Position numbers and translations under genes: made by a program. The notes beneath the pieces are model-generated. The model worked only from the letters and a program-made list of their open reading frames with translations. It made no database searches and was not told the DNA's origin. Positions 45,043 through 55,458 of a DNA stretch of 64,000 nt are shown here, one piece after another. Source of the stretch: Melioribacter roseus (lineage in GTDB: Bacteria; Bacteroidota; Ignavibacteria; Ignavibacteriales; Melioribacteraceae); assembly GCA_020723165.1 (NCBI GenBank), contig DYJK01000003.1, positions 1 through 64,000 of the forward strand, read 5' to 3'. Within the stretch, counting starts at the first letter, position 1. Every line of letters begins with the position of its first letter.

Positions 45043-45681
45043 TTATTCAATAGTTGAGCAGATACTATCGGGTGTATCCCGGTAGTATCTATAATCCGGC
45101 CAATCCACTTTGGTAATTTTATATTTTTCTACTGCCCGTTCAAAGAAATCCGAATCATCACTATACTTCAGATCTTTAAATCCATCTAATTCAATAAACA
45201 GATTTCTTTTGCCGAAGAATGTTCCCCCAATAACACATTCGGAAAGATGAATTTCTTTAGTAAGATCATTTTTATCTTTCACAAACGGATGACCGATAAT
45301 CTCAACTCCGCCATACAATAAATCAATCTGCTGGTGTGAATTTAAAAACTCTAATCTGTTTTTAAGGTAATCGGGTTTGTACTCATCATCACTTCCTAAA
45401 AAAGCAATAAACTTTCCGCACGATGCTAGTAAACCGGCATTTGTTGCAAGCGGTGTTTTACGGTTGGAGTGCTTTATGTACCTTATATTTTCAAAACGGT
45501 TCACGTATTGATTAATGATCGAAAATGTTTCATCGCTGCTTCCATCATCAACAACTACTAATTCCCAATCCTTAAATGTTTGATTGATAACCGAATCAAC
45601 AGCACGCCGGATCAATCCGGCCCGGTTATAAGTAGGCATTATTATGGAAACAATTGGTATGAATGATTTGTAAACTTGCAT
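45043..45681 (-). CDS. Glycosyltransferase family 2
   Basis: A 212-residue GT-A-fold enzyme. It opens PIVSIIMPTYNRAGLIRRAV, has VINQTFKDWELVVVDDGSSDET for the nucleotide sugar, and the DxD-type motif in FLGSDDEYKPDYL. Later motifs include a FERAVEKY segment and an HLSECVIGG loop. It is short for the family, so it holds little beyond the catalytic domain and has no membrane helix. It may add a sugar to LPS or another glycan. Acceptor unknown. It is convergent with the small membrane protein gene, with 4 bases between stops. Confidence 0.88.
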   Translation of the reverse strand: MQVYKSFIPIVSIIMPTYNRAGLIRRAVDSVINQTFKDWELVVVDDGSSDETFSIINQYVNRFENIRYIKHSNRKTPLATNAGLLASCGKFIAFLGSDDEYKPDYLKNRLEFLNSHQQIDLLYGGVEIIGHPFVKDKNDLTKEIHLSECVIGGTFFGKRNLFIELDGFKDLKYSDDSDFFERAVEKYKITKVDWPDYRYYRDTPDSICSTIE

Positions 45682-45776
45682 AGTTTATATTAGTCCTGAC
45701 AACTCAATAGAGTTTTTTATTCTTTGATTTTTTGATTAATTTGACCCACAATTTTTAATGAAAATCTGATAGAATA

Positions 45777-46016
45777 ATGCGTTCCAGGGAACAGAAATTG
45801 TACTTAGATACTTTGAAAAGATACGAAAGAAAATTCGAAAGACAAGAGTTAGACGACTATAAAATGTTTTGTAAACGGGATAAGGACGACGAGGAATTAG
45901 ATAATCTTTCCCTGAACCGGCTGAAAATTCTTTATGAAAAATACCATATTAATCGAGTGAAAAAAAATTTAGACGATCTGTTCAAAAAACCATCTGACTT
46001 AACTTCAGATAATTAA
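45777..46016 (+). CDS. Small charged hypothetical protein
   Basis: A 79-residue protein, very rich in K, R, D and E (KRYERKFERQELDDYKMF), predicted as helices with coiled-coil tendency and a polar tail. No family recognised. It lies 43 bases upstream of the DUF2723 gene on the same strand, with codon use like its neighbours, which supports it as real. The ribosome-binding site is weak. A partner or chaperone of the downstream protein is possible but unsupported. Confidence 0.5.
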   Translation: MRSREQKLYLDTLKRYERKFERQELDDYKMFCKRDKDDEELDNLSLNRLKILYEKYHINRVKKNLDDLFKKPSDLTSDN

Positions 46017-46059
46017 TCACATTAAAATAATTCCGGCATTAATACTGTGAAGGTAAAGA

Positions 46060-48957
46060 ATGAATTCAAAAATTTTAAACAGAGTAATAGCATTCCTTGT
46101 TTTTTTAATTAGTTTAATTACATACTTATCGACCGTACAACCTACGGTATCCTTTTGGGATTGTGGTGAATTCATCGCATCTGCTTATTATCTTCAAGTT
46201 CCCCATCCCCCCGGTACGCCATTCTTTTTACTACTCGGCAGAATTTTCTCGTTAATCCCGTTTACCGAAAACATCGGTCTGCGTATAAATATGATCTCTG
46301 TACTTTCAAGTGCTTTCACCATTATGTTTTTGTATCTCATCGCTGTAAAGCTGATCGAAAATTATAAAAAGAAAGAACACGAAAATATTTTTGATGCCTT
46401 GATAGTATATCTTTCTGCTGCTATCGGTGCTTTATCATTAACATTCAGTTATACATTCTGGTTCAATGCGATTGAAGCAGAAGTTTATGCTTTCTCAACC
46501 TTCTTTATTGCAATAGTAACATGGCTGATGATAACGTGGAATGAAAAAGCAGATCAACCGGATAACGAAAAATATATCATATTAATTGCATACTTGATCG
46601 GTCTATCAACCGGTGTTCACTTAATGGCGGTACTTGCAATAGTCCCGGTTGTAATGACAATAATTTTCAGGAAATATGTTACCGATGAAGAATCACTCAA
46701 AAAAACCGGGGTAATTTTTATAATTCACTCTGTAATAGTCCTGGCTATCGGTTTAATAATGTGGGGTTCGCAAACCGATAATGCACCTCCAAACATTGAT
46801 CAATACCGCGAGGTAGATTCACGTTTCTTAATGATACTTGTTGCCATCAGTTTACTTTTTATGGGTGCGCTATACAAAAAAATATTCCAGAGGAATTCAT
46901 TCTACACTCCAATAATAATTGGCGGTATTACATTAATTGCAGTTTATCCGGGAATGGTAAAATATGTTCCTAAAATAATCACGATGATCGGACGCAATAA
47001 TATAACCCTTGATATAAGCGCTGCGGTTTTAATATTTGCTGCTTTAGGTTTTGGTATTTACTACACGAGTAAGATAAACAAAGGAACCCTCAACTTAATT
47101 TTCAAATGTGTCTTGTTTGCATTGATCGGTGTTACTTCTTATGCTATGATTATCATTCGCGCAAACCAGGAAACTCCAATCAATATGAACAGTCCGAAAA
47201 CATTTTCAGAATTGGAATCGTACCTTAACCGCGAACAGTATGGTGATTTCCCGACCTTCAAAAGAAGATACACAAGCGAACCGCACCAGATGGGAGTTTA
47301 TACAAATTATTCCAGCGACCTTGATTTCTTATGGTCCTATCAACTGAATCACATGTTTAACAGATACCTATTATGGAATTACGCCGGGAAAGAATCTACT
47401 TACCAGGATAGTGGAGTTGATATAAGTGAATTGTTTGCAATTCCATTTTTATTAGGTCTGTTCGGTTTGTACCATCATTTCCGCCGAGACTGGAAAATGG
47501 CTTCGATATTTTTAACTATGTTCATCTTCCTCGGCTACCTAACTGCGTTTTATCAAAATCAGCAGCAACCGCAACCAAGGGAACGAGATTATTTTTATGT
47601 GGGTGCCTACTTTGTATTTTCTATATGGATTGCAATAGGTATAAAAGGATTAATTGAATTGATCCAGGAAAACTTTACTAAAATTTCAAATTTGAAACCG
47701 ATCATTACTGCCTTATTAATAGTAGGATTTATTGCTGTACCCCTTAACATGTTCAGTGCAAATTATTTTGAAAATAACAGATCAAAAAATTATGTGCCCT
47801 GGGATTATGCATATAATCTTTTACAAAGTGTTGCCCCTGATGCAGTAATATTTACAAACGGAGATAACGATACATTCCCTCTCTGGTATTTGCAAGATGT
47901 TGAAGGTGTACGCAGAGACGTGCGTGTTGCTTGTTTGAGTCTTCTTAACACACCATGGTACGTAAAACAACTTAAGAATAATGAACCATATGGATCTAAA
48001 AAAGTTGATATCAGTTTAGCCGATGAAGAAATTGATAAAATTGGACCAATGCAATGGGAACCGCGAGATATGTTTGTAGAAGTGCCCAAAGATAAAGTCA
48101 AAGAATATAATGTAACAGATACATCAATTGTTAGAACCGGTAGATTGAAATGGAAGATGGAAAACACGGTTACATACGGTGATGTTGGCGCTATTCGGGC
48201 ACAAGATATTGTTGTACTTGATATTATTATGCAGAGTAAATTTGAAAGACCGGTCTATTTTGCAGCTACAACATCAGAGGATGGAAGATTGAACCTTGAT
48301 GATTATCTGCAGATGGAAGGTATGGCTATGAGATTTGTTCCGAAAAAATCTGAAATGAAATCGATTGAATATATAAACGAACCGATTCTTAGGAAACAAT
48401 TATTGGAAGAACCGGAAGGTTACAGTAAAACTTATCAGCCAGGATTCAAATTCAGAAGTTTGAATGATAAGAATACATTCTTCGACGAGAATCATGAACG
48501 ATTAACACAGAACTACCGCAACGCTTTTATACGCCTCGCGTTATATTATTTGTACCAGGAAAAGAACTACAATAAAGTAGTAGAAGCACTCGATGTAATG
48601 GAAAAGAAAATTCCGCGCAGTGTTATTGCAATGGACTACCGGATTAAACACGACATTTCAAAAATCTATTACAATGCCGGAGCTATGGAACAATACCGTT
48701 CTTATGCAGCAGAAGTTATAAAAGCGGCAAAAGTTGCACTAGAAAAAAATCCACGCGATTTTACAAGCTGGTATAATCCTTATGGTCTATTACTAACTCA
48801 TTATGATTATCTAAAGAGGTATAACGAAGCTGTCGATTTACTAGCTCAATTGCAGAGTGTAGTACCAAATGATGAAACAGTGGCTAATCTACTGAAACAA
48901 TACAGAAAATTAGCCGGTATGGATACGCTGGAAACTATTCCCAAACAATTGAAATAA
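46060..48957 (+). CDS. DUF2723 family membrane protein (glycosyltransferase-like)
   Basis: A 965-residue protein. An N-terminal GT-C-like membrane part opens TYLSTVQPTVSFWDCGEFIASAYYLQVPHPPGTP, the DUF2723 hallmark with its DCGEF acid, and has about 12 helices over residues 1-600. A middle soluble part carries FTNGDNDTFPLWYLQDVEGVR. A C-terminal helical stretch (about 800-960) reads as tetratricopeptide-like. The family is common in Bacteroidota and relatives and has been assigned to GT117-type O-mannosyltransferases. A palindromic terminator follows. The substrate is unknown. Confidence 0.9.
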   Translation: MNSKILNRVIAFLVFLISLITYLSTVQPTVSFWDCGEFIASAYYLQVPHPPGTPFFLLLGRIFSLIPFTENIGLRINMISVLSSAFTIMFLYLIAVKLIENYKKKEHENIFDALIVYLSAAIGALSLTFSYTFWFNAIEAEVYAFSTFFIAIVTWLMITWNEKADQPDNEKYIILIAYLIGLSTGVHLMAVLAIVPVVMTIIFRKYVTDEESLKKTGVIFIIHSVIVLAIGLIMWGSQTDNAPPNIDQYREVDSRFLMILVAISLLFMGALYKKIFQRNSFYTPIIIGGITLIAVYPGMVKYVPKIITMIGRNNITLDISAAVLIFAALGFGIYYTSKINKGTLNLIFKCVLFALIGVTSYAMIIIRANQETPINMNSPKTFSELESYLNREQYGDFPTFKRRYTSEPHQMGVYTNYSSDLDFLWSYQLNHMFNRYLLWNYAGKESTYQDSGVDISELFAIPFLLGLFGLYHHFRRDWKMASIFLTMFIFLGYLTAFYQNQQQPQPRERDYFYVGAYFVFSIWIAIGIKGLIELIQENFTKISNLKPIITALLIVGFIAVPLNMFSANYFENNRSKNYVPWDYAYNLLQSVAPDAVIFTNGDNDTFPLWYLQDVEGVRRDVRVACLSLLNTPWYVKQLKNNEPYGSKKVDISLADEEIDKIGPMQWEPRDMFVEVPKDKVKEYNVTDTSIVRTGRLKWKMENTVTYGDVGAIRAQDIVVLDIIMQSKFERPVYFAATTSEDGRLNLDDYLQMEGMAMRFVPKKSEMKSIEYINEPILRKQLLEEPEGYSKTYQPGFKFRSLNDKNTFFDENHERLTQNYRNAFIRLALYYLYQEKNYNKVVEALDVMEKKIPRSVIAMDYRIKHDISKIYYNAGAMEQYRSYAAEVIKAAKVALEKNPRDFTSWYNPYGLLLTHYDYLKRYNEAVDLLAQLQSVVPNDETVANLLKQYRKLAGMDTLETIPKQLK

Positions 48958-48971
48958 ATTTTACTTTATAG

Positions 48972-48997
48972 GGCACACAGCAGTGTGCCTATTTTTT
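48972..48997 (+). terminator. Terminator-like hairpin after the DUF2723 gene
   Basis: GGCACAC (72-78 of this line, 48972-48978) pairs perfectly with GTGTGCC (48983-48989) around AGCA, followed by a six-T run. The same GC palindrome type occurs in dispersed repeats, so it may serve both roles. Confidence 0.75.
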
Positions 48998-49015
48998 AAC
49001 CAATATTCTTTCACT

Positions 49016-50077
49016 ATGCGAATTCTTTTGATTGCATTATCAGGTATTGGCGATGCATTAATGTTCACACCCGCCCTTAAAAAATTGAAAGAAGAATTCC
49101 CCGAATCACAAATTGATGCACTCGTAATGTTCAAAGGTGTTAAAGACATTTACAATAACTCACCTTATATCAACAACGTATTATATCATGATTTTTTGAA
49201 CGAATCTAAAATTAAATCTTTGTTGTTTATACTTAAGCTTAGAAAGAATTACAACGTTTCAATTAATATTTATCCATCAAACAGAAAAGAGTATAACTTA
49301 ATTAATTTTATAATTGGTGCGGAGAAACGTGCAGCGATAAGGTATCTAAGGAATGATCTCTTAAACTTCGGATGGCTGAACAATCTTACTGTTCAAGAAA
49401 ATGATGCATTACATAATGTTGAGGAAAATCTAAAATTATGTGAATTAATAACCGGCAAAAGTTATGATTCCTTAGACCCATTAGAGATATTACTAAAAGA
49501 AGATAATTTAAAAGCTGCCGATAAATTTTTTAGGGATCGAAATATTACCGATAAGGATTTAATAATTGGATTTCATCCCGGTTGTTCCATACTAAAAAAT
49601 CATGATAAAAGACGCTGGGAAACCTTTAAGTTTGCGGAACTGGCAAATAGACTGATTAAAGAAAAGAATGCTTATGTTTTACTATTTGGCGGACCCGAAG
49701 AGAAATATTTGAAAGATGAAATTAAATCACTCACAAATTCCGATAGATGTATTGAAGTAGAGGCAAATTCGCTCCTTGATGCTGCTGCTATTATGAGACG
49801 CTGTAAAGTATTCGTATCAAACGATTCTGCACTAATGCATGTTGCGGCTGCACTGAAATTAAATATTGTTGCAATTATCGGCCCGACAAATAAAAATTAC
49901 ATACATCCCTGGCAAACAAACTATGCTACCGCATCACTCGGATTGAACTGCTCCCCGTGTTTTTACTATTCACCCAAACCATTAACTTGCAGCAGAACAG
50001 ATATTAAATTTAAATGTATTAAAGAATTGAGTGTAGAAAAGGTTTGGGAATTAGTAGCAGAAAAAATTAAAGATTAA
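49016..50077 (+). CDS. Glycosyltransferase family 9 (heptosyltransferase-like)
   Basis: About 353 residues. I chose ATG 49016, as the product then starts MRILLIALSGIGDALMFTPAL, the GT9 hallmark; an in-frame ATG 33 bases upstream adds a poor N-terminus inside the hairpin region. The C-terminal half has the nucleotide-sugar site: FHPGCSILKNHDKRRWETFKF, LLFGGPEEKYL, and VFVSNDSALMHVAAALKLNIVAIIGPTN. GT9 enzymes transfer heptoses to the LPS core, in line with hldD in this window. A CSPCFYY segment near the end is also seen in the family. Confidence 0.88.
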   Translation: MRILLIALSGIGDALMFTPALKKLKEEFPESQIDALVMFKGVKDIYNNSPYINNVLYHDFLNESKIKSLLFILKLRKNYNVSINIYPSNRKEYNLINFIIGAEKRAAIRYLRNDLLNFGWLNNLTVQENDALHNVEENLKLCELITGKSYDSLDPLEILLKEDNLKAADKFFRDRNITDKDLIIGFHPGCSILKNHDKRRWETFKFAELANRLIKEKNAYVLLFGGPEEKYLKDEIKSLTNSDRCIEVEANSLLDAAAIMRRCKVFVSNDSALMHVAAALKLNIVAIIGPTNKNYIHPWQTNYATASLGLNCSPCFYYSPKPLTCSRTDIKFKCIKELSVEKVWELVAEKIKD

Positions 50078-50600
50078 GTTTTTTTATTATAAAATCTGCA
50101 CAATCATAAATATCATCGAAGCACTGCACCAAACCGTTTTTTCTTTTTTCGGCAAGTATTTGTTTTTCCATACCATCAACAATATTTTTCCAAAGTGTAC
50201 CATGACAAGCAAACGGCTTTTCCGTTATCATATTTTTATTCATATACTCCCAGACCAAAGCAAGTTCAAGCATGGTTCCGGTTCCGCCTTGTAAAACTAT
50301 ATAAGCATTTCCTATTTCAACTAAGTTTGATAAACGATCAAACAAAGTGTGACATCTAATTTCCTTAGTTAAATATCTACTTGGCTGAACGTTGTAAATA
50401 TCTAAAGTTACACCAACTGCATGGGCATTGTTTTCAACGGCACCTTTTGAAACAGCGTCCATTACACCTTGAAATCCGCCGGAACAAACATTGATTCCAT
50501 TTTTTCCAAGATAAGAACCGAGTTTGTAAGCAATTTCATATTCTTCGTCGCCAGGTTTAGGGATGGAACTACCGAACACGGTTACGAATTTTTGTCCCAT
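50067..50600 (-). CDS. LOG family (SLOG, TIGR00730-like) protein
   Basis: A 177-residue Rossmann-like protein with the LOG motifs: CSGGFQGVMDAVSKGA (first phosphate loop) and LQGGTGTMLELALVW, which fits the second motif PGGxGTxxE with Gln for Pro. Family members include cytokinin riboside 5'-monophosphate phosphoribohydrolase (LOG) and nucleotide-binding SLOG proteins; a glycosidase that splits AMP-type compounds is most likely. Its 3' end overlaps the convergent GT9 gene by 11 bases. Its ATG overlaps the S1/P1 nuclease stop (TAATG), so the two are co-translated. Confidence 0.86.
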   Translation of the reverse strand: MGQKFVTVFGSSIPKPGDEEYEIAYKLGSYLGKNGINVCSGGFQGVMDAVSKGAVENNAHAVGVTLDIYNVQPSRYLTKEIRCHTLFDRLSNLVEIGNAYIVLQGGTGTMLELALVWEYMNKNMITEKPFACHGTLWKNIVDGMEKQILAEKRKNGLVQCFDDIYDCADFIIKKLNL

Positions 50601-51424
50601 TAATCACCAATTTTAGGTCTACCGGAATCTTGCCATGCGCTATAAATTAACGAAGCAAGTGCAAACGCAGATGAATTGACTTGATCAATTGTTAAATATT
50701 TTGTTCTGAACCAAAGTAAGCGATAATATTCATCATTAAAAATATTTTTTGATTTAGTGGATGCAAACTTATCCGCTGAGAATATTACATCGACATAAGA
50801 ATTTGATTCTGTTATATAGTCAAATATATAATCCAGTTTGTTGTTAATGTAAACTGTTCTCATATCTAAAAATTTTTCATCAAATACATTTATATTTTTA
50901 TCGAACATCTCTATTTCATAACGGAAATGAATCCCTTTCTGGGATGTCAATTGACCGTTATAATTTAAGGTAGTATGCAGCGGTTGATGCCCGTCACCTA
51001 CATAATGAGCAAGATCGGATGAATATAAAATTATTTGTTCGATGTTCTTAAATTTAAAAGCTTCCACAAGATTATCATACGCACTTATGGTAGCCCAGGG
51101 AAGCAGCCCCATCTTCGTAATTGTGCTATCGGGATAAATAGTGAGTAATGAATCATAAGACCTGATCATTTTACCATCAAGAAATTCTTTGTAAAAATCA
51201 ATATCGATAAAATGCTTGTTTGGTTCTGATGGATCATCTTTCTTTCTGTAATCAGGATCAATAGAACGGCTTATGATTCCTTCTTTTACTGCATCTGAAA
51301 AACCGATTTCTACCGGAAGCATTTTAAAAGCTAACTCGGTTATTTTTTTATGACCTTTATCTCCCCAGCTGAAAATTGCTAGTGGAATAAAAAAGACGAT
51401 TAGCAGCTTATTCAGAATTTTCAT
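50600..51424 (-). CDS. Secreted S1/P1-type nuclease
   Basis: A 274-residue protein. A signal peptide should be cut so that the mature protein begins with Trp (FS-WGDKGH), because in the S1/P1 family the N-terminal Trp binds zinc. Further zinc ligands are visible in KHFIDIDFY, SDLAHYVGDGHQPLHTT and IHFRYEIEMF. The family cleaves single-stranded DNA and RNA and removes 3'-phosphates from mononucleotides, using three zinc ions. It probably acts in the periplasm or outside the cell to harvest nucleic acid. Start is 2 bases after YjbQ stop. Confidence 0.87.
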   Translation of the reverse strand: MKILNKLLIVFFIPLAIFSWGDKGHKKITELAFKMLPVEIGFSDAVKEGIISRSIDPDYRKKDDPSEPNKHFIDIDFYKEFLDGKMIRSYDSLLTIYPDSTITKMGLLPWATISAYDNLVEAFKFKNIEQIILYSSDLAHYVGDGHQPLHTTLNYNGQLTSQKGIHFRYEIEMFDKNINVFDEKFLDMRTVYINNKLDYIFDYITESNSYVDVIFSADKFASTKSKNIFNDEYYRLLWFRTKYLTIDQVNSSAFALASLIYSAWQDSGRPKIGD

Positions 51425-51426
51425 TA

Positions 51427-51846
51427 TTAATTTCCGGTGAGTTGAACAATGATATTTCTATTTCTGGAACGATTATCAAAATCGATTACAACAATTTGCT
51501 GCCAGGTTCCAAGAAGTAATTTTGAACCTTTAAAAGGTACGGTAAAAGACGCACCTTGTAATGCGGCTCTTATATGCGCATAACCATTTCTATCATTCCA
51601 CGTTTCATTATGATAGTAGTTTTTATCAGAAGGAATGAGCTGCTCGTAAAAAGCATCAATATCTTTGATCAATCCGGGTTCATACTCTATCGAAGTGATG
51701 CCGGCAGTAGAGCCCGGTACAAATATAAGTGCACTCCCTTCCTTCATACCTGATTTACTCACGTTATCTTGTACATTTTGAGTAATATCGATTATTTGAT
51801 TATGTCCCTTAGTAGAAATTGTAAATGATAATGTTTTTATTTCCAT
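51427..51846 (-). CDS. YjbQ (UPF0047) family protein
   Basis: A 139-residue protein. It has STKGHNQIIDITQNVQDNV near the start, HIRAALQGASFTVPF with the conserved His and a C-terminal LLGTWQQIVVIDFDNRSR. The family is annotated as secondary thiamine-phosphate synthase on the basis of weak YjbQ activity, and its true role is unsettled. It lies between rocD and the S1/P1 nuclease gene in a minus-strand cluster. Confidence 0.88.
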   Translation of the reverse strand: MEIKTLSFTISTKGHNQIIDITQNVQDNVSKSGMKEGSALIFVPGSTAGITSIEYEPGLIKDIDAFYEQLIPSDKNYYHNETWNDRNGYAHIRAALQGASFTVPFKGSKLLLGTWQQIVVIDFDNRSRNRNIIVQLTGN

Positions 51847-51895
51847 TGCTTTAAATAATATTTGAACCGCATTTAATTATTCTGCGGTAAAAAAA

Positions 51896-53110
51896 TTAGT
51901 TATTTATTTCTAATAGCGATTGTTCAATAATTCCTACAGCTTCATAAATTTGTTCTTCCGTAATAACGAGCGGCGGCGCAAAACGAATTATATGGCGGTG
52001 TGTTGGTTTTGCAAGCAACCCGTTCTCTTTCATCCGCAAACAAACATCCCATGCTTCTTTTCCGTTGCTTGGTTTTATAACGATAGCATTCAATAGACCT
52101 TTACCGCGTACAAGCTCAACCATCCCGGATTTTATTTTACCGAGTTTTTCACGGAAAATTTTGCCAAGTCTTTCTGAATTCTCTGCGAGTTTTTCATCCT
52201 TCAATACTTGCAATGCGGATACTGCAACCGCACATGCCAGCGGATTTCCGCCAAATGTTGAACCGTGTTCGCCGGGTTTAATTACTAGCATAATTTCATC
52301 ATCAGCAAGTACAGCAGAGATAGGCATAGTTCCGCCGGAAAGTGCTTTACCAAGAATCAAAATATCGGGTTTTACATTTTCGTATTCACAAGCAAGCATT
52401 TTACCGGTGCGTGCCAAACCGGTTTGAACTTCATCTGCAATAAATAAAACATTTTTTTCTTTACACATCTTATATGCTTTGGAAATATAACCTTCATCCG
52501 GTACTACAACACCGGCTTCGCCTTGAATAGGTTCAACCAAAAACCCGGCAACATTAGGATCTTGCAAAGCTTTTTCAAGCTCATTGAGATCATTATAAGA
52601 AATTTTTATAAATCCCGGGGTGTAAGGACCAAATCCTTTGTAAGAATCGGGATCGTTAGACATTGAAATAACTGTAATCGTCCTTCCATGAAAATTGCCA
52701 AGACAAACAATAATCTTTGCTTCATTTTCTGGAATTCCCTTTTTATCGTAAGCCCATCGTCTACAAAGTTTTAATGCAGTTTCGTCTGCTTCAGCACCGG
52801 AATTCATTGGCAATACTTTTTCATAACCAAAAAATTCTGTTATATATTTTTCATACGGACCAAGCTTGTTATTATAAAAAGCACGGGATGTAAGCGTTAA
52901 TTCTTTGGCTTGTTCAGCAATGGTGTTGATAATTTTCGGGTGGCAATGCCCCTGGTTTACTGCCGAGTATGCCGATAGAAAATCATAATATCTTTTTCCT
53001 TCAACGTCCCATAAAAAAACACCTTCACCTTTTGCAAGCACAACGGGCAACGGATGATAATTATGAGCACCGTATTTTTCTTCTAAGGCTATATAGTCTT
53101 GTGATAGCAT
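51896..53110 (-). CDS. rocD: Ornithine--oxo-acid transaminase
   Basis: A 404-residue class III aminotransferase. It has [63 protein letters not shown] and the PLP lysine in ILGKALSGG. The overall sequence fits ornithine delta-aminotransferase better than acetylornithine transaminase, judging from the N-terminal [21 protein letters not shown]. It turns ornithine into glutamate semialdehyde with 2-oxoglutarate as acceptor, linking arginine and proline metabolism. Length fits the family. Other arginine or proline genes are not in the window. Confidence 0.92.
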   Translation of the reverse strand: MLSQDYIALEEKYGAHNYHPLPVVLAKGEGVFLWDVEGKRYYDFLSAYSAVNQGHCHPKIINTIAEQAKELTLTSRAFYNNKLGPYEKYITEFFGYEKVLPMNSGAEADETALKLCRRWAYDKKGIPENEAKIIVCLGNFHGRTITVISMSNDPDSYKGFGPYTPGFIKISYNDLNELEKALQDPNVAGFLVEPIQGEAGVVVPDEGYISKAYKMCKEKNVLFIADEVQTGLARTGKMLACEYENVKPDILILGKALSGGTMPISAVLADDEIMLVIKPGEHGSTFGGNPLACAVAVSALQVLKDEKLAENSERLGKIFREKLGKIKSGMVELVRGKGLLNAIVIKPSNGKEAWDVCLRMKENGLLAKPTHRHIIRFAPPLVITEEQIYEAVGIIEQSLLEINN

Positions 53111-53178
53111 ATTTATTCCAAGATTTGTTAAAAGTGTGGCACAAATTTATAAAAAGAAGCCCAGGTAAAAAATGTAAA

Positions 53179-55458
53179 TCAGCGGTTAGTGTTTAACCAT
53201 TGATCAATAGTTAGTTTAAGAAAATGTATATTGATTGGTTTTGCTATGTAATCATCCATGCCGGCGGCTAAACATTTTTCACGGTCTTTCATACTCGAAT
53301 GTGCAGTTACAGCTATAATAGGCAAAGACCCTACCTTACCCGGCATCTCTCTCACCTTTTTTGTAGCGGTAATACCATCCATATCGGTCATTTCAACATC
53401 CATCAAGGCAATATCAAATGTACCGGTTTTAATTGCTTCAATTGCTTCGTGTCCGTTGGAAACAGCTTCAACATCGTAACCAACTTCTTTTAAAATTTTC
53501 ATTTCTAAATTTTGACTTATCGGGTTGTCTTCTACCAATAGAATTCGCTTCTTTAATTCTGTTGTTTTACTTGTTCCGGGTTTTTCAACAACATTTTCAT
53601 CAAATCCGTTATCTGAAACTGCCTCTACTACCGATGGCATTTCCTGGGATAATTTATCAAAACTTTCGCTGTTCTGAAGTCTCATTTTAACAGTAAAAAT
53701 AAATTTACTCCCAACGCCGACTTTACTTTCTACCTTTATTTCACCGTGCATCAGTTTAATAAACTCTTTCGAAATCACTAATCCTAATCCGGTTCCTTCC
53801 TTTTTACCTTTCTTACTTTTAACTTGAACATACGGTTCAAAAAGGAGCTGCAATTTTTCGCTCGGTATCCCATGCCCGGTATCTTCAACTGTTGTTAGAA
53901 GTTCAGCATAATTTGCGGTTTTAGAATTCAACTTAACAGAAAGAGAAATCTTACCATATTCTGTGAACTTTACAGCATTGCTTAACAAGTTCAAAATGAT
54001 TTGGCGGTACCTTGTTGGATCGCCGATTAAAATATTTGGGACATTTTCATCAATAGATTCTTCTACAGTCAAGGATTTTTGTTTGGCAGTTTGACCTATA
54101 ATAGACATAACACGATGGATTTCATTTCTAATATCGAATTCAGCTTCATCAAGCTCCATTTTGCCGGCTTCAATTTTAGAAATATCAAGTATGTTATTTA
54201 TTATATCGAGTAGCGATTCAGCAGCAAACCTGGCGTCGCGTGCAAAACTTTTAAGTTCGTCAGTATTTTCAAAAAGATCATTCTCTATGAGTGTTAAAAA
54301 TCCCATAACCGAGTTCATTGGCGTACGGACTTCATGACTCATATTAGCAAGGAACTTGGTTTTATAATTACTTTCTTGTTGTGCTTTTTTAGCGGCAGTA
54401 TCGGCTTTCAATTTTTCTTGTCTTAATGCTTCTAACGCTTTCTGCCTTTCGTTTTCAGCTTGTACTTGTTGGGTTATATCCTGAATGCTTCCTTCGTAAA
54501 ACATCGTCTCATCTTCTTCAATATTAATACGAACATTCATCCTAACTGTAATTTCGGATCCGTCCTTTTTACGGAATTGAACACGGTAGTTTCTAACTTT
54601 TCCTTGTTTTTCCAACAGCTTAGATAGCAATTCCCAATCAGATTGTCTTACGAAGAGATCATTTATCATATTAAGCCTCATAATCTCTTCTTCATTCGAG
54701 TAACCGTGCATTTTTACAAATGCCGGGTTAACGGTAAGGAATTTTCCCTTGCTTGAAATTTGGAAAACACCTTCAGCGGAGTTCTCGAATATATTTCTAA
54801 ACTTTTTCTCCGATAAAGCAACTTCATAACCCTTCATCAAAGATTCGTGTCTTAAACGGTAATTAATATAACTTGCTACTATTGCCATAACACTTATTAC
54901 AAGAACTAGAATTACAGATTCAATCATGTTTGGCAGCATGTAAACTGTTTTGCTATTGAACAAGATTGAAGCAGCAAAAACCATATTGTAATAAATGGCA
55001 ACAACAATTTGATTTGAAACTTCCCAGCTTAAAAATAAAGCTGCCGTAAAAATGATAAGACTAATGATGTGAGAATTAAAAATAAGTGTGTTCGGGTATA
55101 GGTATATCATCAATCCAAAAGTTGCTACAATAGAAATTAACAAAACATGTATTAATAGAACCGGGTGTCTTTTGCCAAATTTCGAATTCGATAGCAGCAG
55201 TAATAGGAAGGCAATCAGTACTGACGCAAGTCTCGAAATATAAACTTCGACACTATGCTGGGTAAAAAAGCGAACTTCAAATATCAGGGATACTATACCG
55301 GAAAATGCAGTAAACTTTGCTAATGATTGGAATGGACCAATAACTAACCGTCTGTTTTCCTCTTTTATATATTCTTTAAGTTTTATTTCAAGAGTTTTGT
55401 TAAATGTTTTGGTACTGGCTAGAGTCTTACTATTATTATTTCCCACGGTAGTTAACAC
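53179..55458 (-). CDS. Hybrid sensor histidine kinase/response regulator
   Basis: A 759-residue protein. About six membrane helices lie in residues 45-205, followed by a PAS domain (about 220-340, FRNIFENSAEGVFQISS) and a short coiled coil. Next come HisKA with the phospho-acceptor His375 (FLANMSHEVRTPMN), an ATPase domain (NLLSNAVKF, DTGHGI, GTGLGL) and a C-terminal receiver domain with phospho-acceptor Asp687 (ALMDVEMTDMDG) and KPIN. This is the BarA/RcsC-like layout without an HPt domain. The signal is unknown. It heads a minus-strand run with rocD, but the 68-base gap leaves co-transcription open. Confidence 0.92.
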   Translation of the reverse strand: MLTTVGNNNSKTLASTKTFNKTLEIKLKEYIKEENRRLVIGPFQSLAKFTAFSGIVSLIFEVRFFTQHSVEVYISRLASVLIAFLLLLLSNSKFGKRHPVLLIHVLLISIVATFGLMIYLYPNTLIFNSHIISLIIFTAALFLSWEVSNQIVVAIYYNMVFAASILFNSKTVYMLPNMIESVILVLVISVMAIVASYINYRLRHESLMKGYEVALSEKKFRNIFENSAEGVFQISSKGKFLTVNPAFVKMHGYSNEEEIMRLNMINDLFVRQSDWELLSKLLEKQGKVRNYRVQFRKKDGSEITVRMNVRINIEEDETMFYEGSIQDITQQVQAENERQKALEALRQEKLKADTAAKKAQQESNYKTKFLANMSHEVRTPMNSVMGFLTLIENDLFENTDELKSFARDARFAAESLLDIINNILDISKIEAGKMELDEAEFDIRNEIHRVMSIIGQTAKQKSLTVEESIDENVPNILIGDPTRYRQIILNLLSNAVKFTEYGKISLSVKLNSKTANYAELLTTVEDTGHGIPSEKLQLLFEPYVQVKSKKGKKEGTGLGLVISKEFIKLMHGEIKVESKVGVGSKFIFTVKMRLQNSESFDKLSQEMPSVVEAVSDNGFDENVVEKPGTSKTTELKKRILLVEDNPISQNLEMKILKEVGYDVEAVSNGHEAIEAIKTGTFDIALMDVEMTDMDGITATKKVREMPGKVGSLPIIAVTAHSSMKDREKCLAAGMDDYIAKPINIHFLKLTIDQWLNTNR

